DNA of 53,769 nt, taken from Trebouxia sp. TZW2008 (lineage: Eukaryota; Chlorophyta; Trebouxiophyceae; Trebouxiales; Trebouxiaceae). Shown here in pieces: positions 37,801 through 44,200 of the stretch. Numbering within the stretch: position 1 is the first letter of the stretch; every line of letters starts with the position of its first letter. The notes under the pieces are model-generated. The model did not search any database, had not been told where the DNA came from, and was given only the letters and a program-made list of their open reading frames with translations. The translations under genes were made by a program, and so were the position numbers. The stretch spans positions 1 to 53,769 of the forward strand of contig BDIU01000011.1 in the NCBI GenBank assembly GCA_002118135.1, given 5' to 3'.

Positions 37801-40777
37801 TAAGGCCTGCCTTGCCTGCCTTCACTTGGCATGACCTGGAACAAAGCACCAACCGTCTATGTTGTGTATGTTGCGTTCATGCTAAGGGCACAGTTATGCA
37901 GTGTGAGCTCATGCATTGCTGCATTGTGTGCAACATCAGGACACAAGTTGTCGCTGTGTGCTATGTCATGAATACAGTGCCCTTCCACAGTCAATCTCAA
38001 AAAACCTTTCAAACAAACATCAAATTTCTGAAAATGACAGCTCATGCAGCGTTGAGCAAGGCATACCTGGTCTAGAGACCATGTAAGAGCTGCATACAGC
38101 ACAATGTCCACCAGCAGCAACTGAAAAACTCAAACGGCACTGATCATGTCTTGACTTTCTACAGCCACTGCAGCGTCTTTGATGTTGTTATAAAATCAGA
38201 AATTTAAGACCAAAACCCAAGGAGACCACAGATCTTGCCTGATCCAGATACCATGTCAAGGCTGCATACAGCACAATGTCCGCAAGCAGCATCTGAAACA
38301 CTCGTGCAGCACTGAAAGTGTCTTGACTGTTGACAGCCAAGTGTAGCGTCTCTCGGCTGATCCCCCGCTGTGCTGACTCAAGCTTCAGTAGCACATTGGC
38401 GTACAGTGAGATGCATGAGGGCGGCAGAAGGCAGGCCAGCGTCCAGCCCTTGCCTCCATATGGCTGCAAGCTTGGCATGAGAAACCTGCACCATTCAACA
38501 TCATTCATCCAGGTATGCATGCCAGCCAACAGGCTTAGCATCAGAAACAGCTAAAGAAGCTAGAACACATGTCAGAAACTTGAGATCGTAATCTAGCTTT
38601 AAAGGTGCATGACAACATGACAAGATGCTTGAAGGGGCCAGAAGGCAGGTCAGCGACCAGCCCTTGCCCCCAGCTTGGCATCAAAAAACCTGTGTAGGTC
38701 ATGTTTGAGCTTGGTTAGTGCAAAACGAGAGGAGCCAATGGAGGGGCATCACATCAGCTGCAGCAATACAATGGCGAAGAAAAGGGTGATGCATGAAGGG
38801 GGCAGAAGGCAGGCCAGGGTCCAGCCCTTGACCCCGTAAGACTGCAGGCTTGGCATCAGAAGCTGTAAATGTGATTCTACCTTCAGCACTGTCATCATGC
38901 AAAGATGATGCAAAGTATGTGTGCTGTAGTGTGACCAGCTTACCCAGGGATCATGGCTAAGGCGTACAGCACAGCGGTCACAGTTCCAGCCACCCTTGAC
39001 TTGGAGAAAATGGTGCTGAGAAAGTAGCTGAAAGCGATCAGCGAGCAGGCCAGCAGCCAGTAGAAGCTGAGCATTATCGTAAAGGAGGAATGCTGAAAGG
39101 GGTACTGCCCAATAACGGCGCACAGCACGCCTGATACCGCCATAGTGGAAAAATGGGTCAAAGCCCAAGAACTCCAATAGGCTGAATTCTGCAGCAATAG
39201 ACATTCTCTCAGTGAAGAAATGGAGGAGTGGAGACATGGAGGAATGCTGAAAGGGGTACTGCCCGATGACAATAGCGTTGTGGAGTTATAGGCAGGTCAT
39301 TGAACATGAATACCGAACGCCCAAATGCTTCTTCTGTTGATACACTCAAACATCCTAGCGCGTTTTGTGAGCTTTTTCCTGCAATGCCTGTATCAGTGCA
39401 TGGTTTGTGCATAATTTTGCCTGCACACACGTTCAGGAGACCACTTGTGCCACACTCGCCCATCAGTTTCTGCATTTTCTGCTGTGATTGAAAACATATT
39501 AGTACTATTCAAAAGGAAACTACTCTACTAAATCACAGGATGTTGAGGCAGAACATTCACGCTGTGAATGCCAGTTGATACAGGACTCACCTGCAACCCT
39601 AAGATGCGCATGCCTTCCCGCAATCTGAGCTCCTTTTCCCGTACTATGCTAGCCACAGTCGATCTGGTCGGCGCCAAAAAGGAATACACCAGCAGCAAAT
39701 TGAAAGCAATGCTAGATGCTGCTGCGCCTAAGTCTATAGTCACAGCTGGCCAGGGAAATGGCTTAAACCTTGCACTGACAGGATTGGGACTGCTGCTGTT
39801 GCCTGTTGCTGTGCTGATGAAAGCTTGCTCTACCAGTTGCTGCAAGTTGGCAAAGAACCAGTACCTCCTGTACTGATCATCGGGTAACACATCAAATGGG
39901 TTCAGCAGCTGACGCGATGAGGGCATGTGGGTGTGGTTCATCCTGATTGTGTACTCAAACTGAGGTGCGTTGGAGTCTGCAGCGCCGAACACAAGCGCTG
40001 CATCTACTCGTCTTGGGTGTTCTGAAGCATAGCTCACTGCTTCGTCTTCTGAAGCAAAGCCTAGCAGATGGTGATCAATGACATGCTGGTAGCATTGGCT
40101 GTTGCTGAAGCACTGTGGCTGTGATTGACAGTCTGGTGACAGCTCCTGCCGAGATTTGAAATATTGGTAGAAGCTACTGCCATAGGTCAGGGCAGTTGGG
40201 TCCCTAGGGCAGGCCGCTTGCTGGGCAAAGCCCTCCATGAGATGCTGTACTGCTGTTGTGTTGGGGGAGTACAGGATTCTGGCACTGTTGTGATGCGAAG
40301 CATGACCTGCGGAGTGACACAGACTCAACTCTTGTTGTGAAGATCACTCAACAATTAGTATCATCGCAACTTAATGGTTGGATGCAGCATGCAACCAGCG
40401 CTGCAATAGCGTGTGATGCGGTCAGCTACATTTTGCATGCAAGCATGCTTCAAGCAACAGCAGATAAGTCATTTGTATGACTTACCATGATATGGTCGCG
40501 CCCAGCTGACACTGTCCAAGCTATATGCGGGTGTGATCTGGCGTGGAGTAGGCGTGAGTGGGATGTAGTACTTCGGTACGCACATGAGCAGGAAAAAAAG
40601 GCCAGGCACAAACACCTCCAGAAGCAATGCAGCCCATCCTCCAATGCCAAACAAAGCCTTCCTGCTTCTGGTTTGCAAGATGAAGTTTTTCTTGAGCACA
40701 GCTGCAAACTGTGACAGTCGTGTCGCGCGCTGCCGATGATCAGCAGCCTGATGCGTTGTACTGCCGCTCGAGTCCAT
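20967..40777 (-). CDS. Full-size ABCA-subfamily ABC transporter, 24 exons
   Basis: ATP-driven membrane transporter, TMD1-NBD1-TMD2-NBD2; ABCA members usually move lipids or sterol-like molecules. Exons (start-end): 40777-40486, 40306-39591, 39188-38944, 38485-38239, 37683-37548, 36590-36396, 35945-35751, 34431-34287, 33710-33483, 32752-32470, 32001-31655, 30711-30456, 29992-29791, 29013-28907, 28609-28528, 28149-28016, 27672-27375, 26875-26684, 26076-25894, 24393-24268, 23690-23415, 22283-22151, 21767-21638, 21110-20967; 1763 aa with all phases consistent. NBD1: Walker [10 protein letters not shown] (about 589), Q-loop [10 protein letters not shown], signature LSGGQRRKL (about 688), Walker [15 protein letters not shown]-loop [13 protein letters not shown]2: GVNGAGKTT (Lys about 1486), [18 protein letters not shown] (about 1579), [23 protein letters not shown] large luminal/extracellular loop lies in exons 1-2, and [14 protein letters not shown] closes the protein. 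Introns 4, 6, 10 and 20 begin with GC. ATG 40798 is an alternative start. Confidence 0.96.
22430..22665 (-). repeat. Echoes of ABCA exon 22 5' part (NBD2 H-loop)
   Basis: At about 22430-22480 the minus strand reads [13 protein letters not shown], a copy of [13 protein letters not shown] from exon 22. A weaker copy (CAGCATGGAGGAAT) lies at about 22650. Both are upstream of the exon in gene sense. Confidence 0.88.
22960..23375 (-). repeat. Three echoes of the ABCA exon 21 3' edge
   Basis: Copies at about 23370-23285, 23165-23095 and 23045-22965 repeat [18 protein letters not shown]...QKQVVDAG and the donor. Each keeps GGTGAG or GGTGGG at the junction. Frames are broken by small indels (for example [15 protein letters not shown]). 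Confidence 0.92.
23790..23960 (-). repeat. Two echoes of the ABCA exon 21 5' edge
   Basis: Both copies include the acceptor GCTTGCAG and the first exon bases (in gene sense GGGAGGTATTACGTATGTGC at 23920-23940, and a more diverged copy near 23800). The intervening intron (AAGCATTGGCTGANNNTTTG, GAGTCACAG) is duplicated too. Confidence 0.88.
24486..24521. repeat. AGC trinucleotide run in ABCA intron 20
   Basis: A short (CAG)n tract of about eight units directly after TGCAAGCAGCTGT, non-coding in the gene model. Confidence 0.8.
25403..25845 (-). repeat. Four echoes of the ABCA exon 19 3' edge (NBD2 Walker A)
   Basis: Copies at about 25771-25845, 25635-25720, 25520-25605 and 25403-25470 encode decaying versions of [20 protein letters not shown] (for example [20 protein letters not shown] and [13 protein letters not shown]). 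Spacing is about 120-140 bp, and similarity falls with distance from the exon. Confidence 0.95.
26120..26490 (-). repeat. Three echoes of the ABCA exon 19 5' edge
   Basis: Copies at about 26120-26230, 26240-26345 and 26400-26490 repeat the acceptor region (GTGCAGGTACCAGGCAGCAG) and the codons for [19 protein letters not shown] (copies read [19 protein letters not shown] and [19 protein letters not shown]). The adjacent intron (CTGTTTGAYYRTG) is included. Exon 19 thus has copies on both sides. Confidence 0.95.
27720..27843 (-). repeat. Echo of the ABCA exon 17 5' edge
   Basis: In gene sense, TTGCAG|GACGCAGCTG starts a 120-bp diverged copy of exon 17, including CCTAACAACCTGGATCCTGG. The frame is broken. 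It lies about 170 bp upstream of the real exon start. Confidence 0.9.
28280..28321 (-). repeat. Echo of the ABCA exon 16 5' edge
   Basis: AATGCAG|GCATGGTGCTGTG followed by CTTCTTTGTGTTCAGCCTG copies the acceptor and first codons of exon 16 ([11 protein letters not shown]), about 168 bp upstream of it. Confidence 0.9.
29098..29168 (-). repeat. Near-intact second copy of ABCA exon 14
   Basis: After TGCTGTAG the copy reads [20 protein letters not shown] in the same phase as exon 14 (29013-28907, [20 protein letters not shown]). It then diverges at a GTGTATGCC that could act as a donor. It is the best candidate in the window for a real alternative exon. Confidence 0.93.
29338..29511. mobile_element. 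174-bp MITE-like element, copy B
   Basis: Same length as copy A (18100-18273). Terminal repeats are CAGTAACTTCTCTTTGT at the left and ACGAAGAGAAGTTACTG at the right, with TA following the right end (29512-29513). The interior shares CTTACTCAGAAGTGCCACTG and TGAGAATGTCCCTGCAT-type blocks with copy A. It lies in ABCA intron 13. No coding capacity. Confidence 0.8.
29675..29745 (-). repeat. Echo of the ABCA exon 13 3' edge
   Basis: In gene sense GATAGCAGCAGGTCATTCAA then AAAACAG|GTGAGC copies the end of exon 13 ([10 protein letters not shown]) with a canonical donor, about 100 bp into the intron. Confidence 0.9.
30220..30300. repeat. CAGCA/CAGCC pentanucleotide tract
   Basis: Units of CAGCACAGCACAGCC and variants in ABCA intron 12. 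It has the look of a simple-sequence expansion and is non-coding in the model. Confidence 0.8.
30760..30990 (-). repeat. Two echoes of the ABCA exon 12 5' edge
   Basis: Copies at about 30770-30865 and 30886-30990 include TGCAG|GCATGTGTGCCTAATG or its variant and the codons for [20 protein letters not shown] further partial copy of mid-exon sequence lies at 30330-30400, downstream of the exon. Confidence 0.92.
31131..31615 (-). repeat. Three echoes of the ABCA exon 11 3' edge
   Basis: The copy at 31431-31615 is nearly identical over about 180 bp ([20 protein letters not shown] onward) and in frame, but its donor has become AAGCTACG. Copies at about 31262-31345 (strongly diverged) and 31131-31215 ([16 protein letters not shown]) keep GGTAAGC and GGTGAGT donors. 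Confidence 0.95.
31846..31883 (-). repeat. Coding CAG repeat (polyglutamine) in ABCA exon 11
   Basis: About a dozen consecutive CTG units on the plus strand encode a glutamine run. A second Gln-rich patch (31900-31920) and Pro/Gln-rich residues precede TMD2. The tract lies in the linker between NBD1 and TMD2, where length variation is usually tolerated. Confidence 0.9.
32297..32395 (-). repeat. Echo of the ABCA exon 10 3' edge with GT donor
   Basis: Reads [20 protein letters not shown] then [18 protein letters not shown]. It is in frame with, and close to, the end of exon 10 ([20 protein letters not shown]). The true exon is followed by GCGAGT, while the copy has a canonical GT. Confidence 0.93.
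32770..32925 (-). repeat. Echo of the ABCA exon 10 5' edge
   Basis: [20 protein letters not shown] copies [15 protein letters not shown]... of exon 10. It is preceded by TGTGTCTGCGGGAG, where the acceptor AG has mutated to GG. Confidence 0.9.
33025..33420 (-). repeat. Two echoes of the ABCA exon 9 3' edge
   Basis: The copy at about 33420-33310 reads [20 protein letters not shown] (exon: [20 protein letters not shown]). The copy at about 33070-33000 is more diverged but ends CATTCAGGTAATAG, with a possible donor. Confidence 0.9.
34013..34170 (-). repeat. Two echoes of the ABCA exon 8 3' edge (NBD1 Walker B)
   Basis: Copies at about 34013-34070 and 34125-34170 encode degraded [10 protein letters not shown] and [14 protein letters not shown] sequence, matching [14 protein letters not shown]. 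Spacing to the exon end is about 120-270 bp. Confidence 0.88.
34545..35640 (-). repeat. Seven tandem echoes of the ABCA exon 7 3' edge
   Basis: Blocks near 35581, 35440, 35261, 35050, 34876, 34715 and 34545 share CAACATTGTGTGCAGCAG, GGCTYCAGTCAGCTGCTG and AAGCCTTTGATGGCAGC. These copy the coding end of exon 7 ([20 protein letters not shown]) together with its donor. The block at 35261 keeps GGTGAGT. This is the largest echo cluster; it fills almost the whole 1.3-kb intron. Confidence 0.95.
36010..36225 (-). repeat. Two echoes of the ABCA exon 7 5' edge
   Basis: Copies at about 36095-36010 and 36225-36170 repeat [20 protein letters not shown] (the second reads [14 protein letters not shown]). 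The first keeps a TGCAG acceptor. Confidence 0.92.
36640..37090 (-). repeat. Four echoes of the ABCA exon 6 5' edge (start of NBD1)
   Basis: Copies begin near 36760, 36893, 37053 and 37090 and read [54 protein letters not shown] and DAEVTI. Each is preceded by a (T)AC(A)AGGGGATGC acceptor-like edge. They accompany copies of the upstream intron. Confidence 0.94.
38059..38120 (-). repeat. Echo of the ABCA exon 4 3' edge with GT donor
   Basis: [25 protein letters not shown] copies [23 protein letters not shown] at the end of exon 4. A TTTTTCAG precedes it, so the copy could in principle splice as a short exon. Confidence 0.92.
38640..38880 (-). repeat. Two echoes of the ABCA exon 4 5' edge
   Basis: Copies at about 38640-38690 and 38780-38870 repeat [20 protein letters not shown] and the upstream acceptor region of exon 4 ([20 protein letters not shown]). 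A shorter echo of exon 3 (AAAGGGGTACTGCCCGATGA) lies at 39237-39270. Confidence 0.92.
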
Positions 40778-41220
40778 GTCAAATGCCTCAGGGGGCATGC
40801 GGCCCTCACACAGCAAGCAACGTTGACCAAAACGTGTCCTCCATGCAGCTCCCGGTTAAGGTCGACACCATCGCCAAGTCAAAGTTGGTGCCAAAGAAAG
40901 CAGAATTCCACACTCTGATCGCTGGCGTGATCGATGCTGCGTGCAGCAATGACAAGCGCAAAGCTGCTTGCAGGAAACAGCGCGAGCTATACCGGAAGCT
41001 ATGCAAGGGCAAGGCTTTTCCGACAGCCCTGTAAGCGTAATCTTAGGATCACGGGAACTGGCTGGGCTGAATAAGTGTTTAGCAATACATCCGTCCCCAC
41101 TTGTGGTGCGGGAAACTGCAGCGCACGAGCGTGTCCGGCGCGCGCGATTAACCAAAGCTGCCATCTACATTGGCACCGGCAGCTTTCGACGTGCTTCTGG
41201 GGGTCGGAAGTGGAGCGATC
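40778..41220. promoter_or_regulatory. Bidirectional intergenic region between ABCA and acid phosphatase
   Basis: The two ATGs lie head to head 443 bp apart, so both promoters must fit here. I see no clear TATA box. The region also contains the small plus-strand ORF listed next. Confidence 0.55.
40843..41034 (+). CDS. Possible 63-aa lysine-rich small ORF in the divergent promoter
   Basis: ATG-initiated, rich in Lys, Ala and Arg (MQLPVKVDTIAKSKLVPKKA at the start), with coding-like composition and no recognised domain. It is in the same frame as the phosphatase ATG, but a TAG-type stop at 41032-41034 separates them. It could be an upstream ORF of the phosphatase transcript, an independent small gene, or chance. 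Confidence 0.25.
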   Translation: MQLPVKVDTIAKSKLVPKKAEFHTLIAGVIDAACSNDKRKAACRKQRELYRKLCKGKAFPTAL

Positions 41221-44200
41221 ATGCGTTCCAGCTTGCGCATATTCGCTCTCTGTCTCGGCGCAATCCTCGTGCCATTCTGCTTGTCGAACGCAAGCGTCAC
41301 GACGCACGAGATGCACAACCCTCTCGAGCTGTATCAAACACGGAACGTGCAGCATCTGCCCGACGAGGGTATACAGCTCGACATCAGTCATACGACGCTG
41401 CAGCATAGCGGACAGTGGGTGGATGTCACATGGATGGGAGTGCTGGACCCGCAAGACGACGACTTCGTCGCCTTGTATGCCCCAGCAAACGCGAATGTAT
41501 ACAAGACAAGCCCGGTCAAATACCAGTGGGCTGTCAAGGATCCTGGTCACCGCAAGAACGGCGCAGGCAGCCTGAGGTCCGCTTGCGACACCTTGAGGCA
41601 TGCAGTAGCCTAGGTATCATCGATCAGGCATCATTTGCGCTGACGGTGCTCCTTTCACCTGACAGGTTTCGTTTACTCAACCTAAGGACAGACGTGAGGT
41701 TTGCCTTTGTCCGGAATGGCTTTGAGTTCCCTATTGTGGCTGCTTGGGGGGATGTGATCCAGGTGGCAAACCCCAATGAGCCAGTACAGGGTCATCTGGC
41801 ATTGACAGGAATCAACAGGTACAACAAAAGCGTCTATGCTGCCCAGAAACTGCATGTGCCAGCAAGCAGGTTCTTGGTACCGTCTTTCTCGATAGTTCGC
41901 AGTTGGCAAAGATGGGCATTATCAGGCAAAGCAACCATCAGAAGCTGGCATTTCTTCGAGCTTGATCATGCACAGAGTGGCCTAGAATGTCACAGACTTG
42001 GCCATGCCTCACCAATTTGCAATCATTACCACAGCATTTCATGACAATAAATTAATACAATGACCAAGCAGTAGTAGCTTTCATCTTGTTCAATGCATTG
42101 CTTCATGCCATATGCTTGGATCATGGCTGCTCACGCCATGATGATGTGATGTCTTGTAGTAAGATGCAGGTGCAACGGACAACACACAAGAGCTCATATT
42201 CAGAAGGCAGTTGGGGTTTGACCCCTGGTCAATCCATTCACCATATTGTGATGGCGTGCATTCACCACATGCTGGTGGCTTGCAGTGAAACGCTGGTGCA
42301 GCGGAAAACACGTAACAGCTCATGTCCAGAAGTCAGATGGGGTTTGAGCCCTGGTCACTACACTCAACACGCTGTGATTCCTTGCAATGATATGTTGGTG
42401 CAAGGAACTACACACCGTTCAATCTGTTTTTGTTGGAAACTTTACCGTGATGCCATGATTTGTAGCGAGATGCTAGTTCAGTGGACCACACATAATACCT
42501 CATCTCCCGAGGTCAGGTGGGGTGCACAGCCTGGTCATTACACTCACAAGGCAACAGGCAGCAGCCTAACATACACTAAGGATGACCTCTGTGGCGCACC
42601 TGCTAATGCTGAGGGTTGGCTGGATCCAGGGCGGTTGCATAATGCCCTCATGACTGATTTGCAAGCTGGCGAGCGGTTTTACTACATATACGGCGATCAG
42701 GTACATCATGTTGTTCACTCAAAACCTCCCTAAGACCATTTGAGAACCCAGCAGCAGTAAAAACAAAATGAACTCCGACATCATTCATGATGCGTCATTT
42801 GTCATTCATCACCCATCAGTCTCGTCATCACTTTTGGTCGGCCATTATTGCTTGGCAGAGTTGACTAATGGCTGAGTCTGTCAAGAGTGTAGCTGTTCAG
42901 TGATTATACCCTGCTCAACATCATACTGATTGTGACATATGTCAGTGCATCAACACAGGTCATTTTCCATGCTGCACAATACTGTAAATGTTATGTCACG
43001 TGTCACTTGCAGCTACACAGGATACCCTACATTGCGCATCATCACATCAATTATGACACATGCTTGTGCAAGCACTTTGGTATAGCCATGAAGCTTCTTT
43101 CACAGCTGCACCTCCTGTTGATCCACAGGCCCATGCGAAGTAGTCATGTCACATGCTGATGCAAGCACATGGGTTGAGTCAGGAAGTTTTGTCCCTTGCT
43201 GTTCCCCCCCCTATGGGTCCTGAAAGCGATGTTAAATGACTGATCATGGCTTTTGTCGCTGCAGGCACATGGGTTTAGTCAGGAAGCTTCCTTCCTGGCT
43301 GCACCCGCTGTTGGTCCACAGACCCATGTCAAGTTTCTAGCCATTGCTGATATGGGCCAGGCAGAGATTGACGGCTCAAACGAGCAGTCTGAGATGATCC
43401 CAGCACTGAATACCACCATGCTGATGATTGCTGAAGCTGATGACAAGCAGTTGCTGATACACAATGGAGATATCAGCTATGCCAGGTTAAATCCCCCTTC
43501 CCTCAATTTGTATGTTCAGCTTGCACTTTTCAAATCATCCAGAAATAAGGCCATGATAGTGATCCAGCTGTGAGTTTTCACCATGCTAATGAGAGGCCTT
43601 TCCAGCGTATGTTCCAACAGTTACCAGGTACAAAGGCTAGGGGCAAATGCAGAGAAAGTTGGCACACGACCATGTACAAGGATCTCACCTCTCTTTGTTT
43701 GCAATAGAAATGGTTTAGGATAGCACAGGACCAAAATGGTTGGAGATACTTGATTGATTGCTCCAGTACGCACCTAGCTAGGTCTCCTGAGCCTGTCTAG
43801 CACACGTTTAGAATGAAAAGAGAATGAGAACGACCAGCAACAGCCAAGTCGCACTAGCTTATCATGTTTTTGAAATTGAATGTGCTCATTTCACTGGTTG
43901 CGCTACTAACTGGCATAATTCAGGAACATGGGAGCCCATTTGCCAAGACTCATGTTGCAGATACTTTTCACAAATGGCAGTGTTGCTCGCAACAACAAGT
44001 ATGTATGATGTAGGGGTTACAGCAGCCAGTGGGACGTCTTCTTTGACCAAATTGAGCCTTTAGTCATAAAGATGCCCTACATGACTACCATTGGCAATCA
44101 CGAAAGAAACTGGCCAAACAGTGGGGACCGGTTTCCCGCCCAATATGACTCAGGCGGGGAATGTGGGGTGCCTTATGAGAGGCGTTTGAAAATGCCTACA

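Noticed and set aside
41170..41220. Upstream TTG start extending the phosphatase by 17 residues
   Set aside because: The ATG at 41221 opens directly on a good signal peptide; the extension would bury it.
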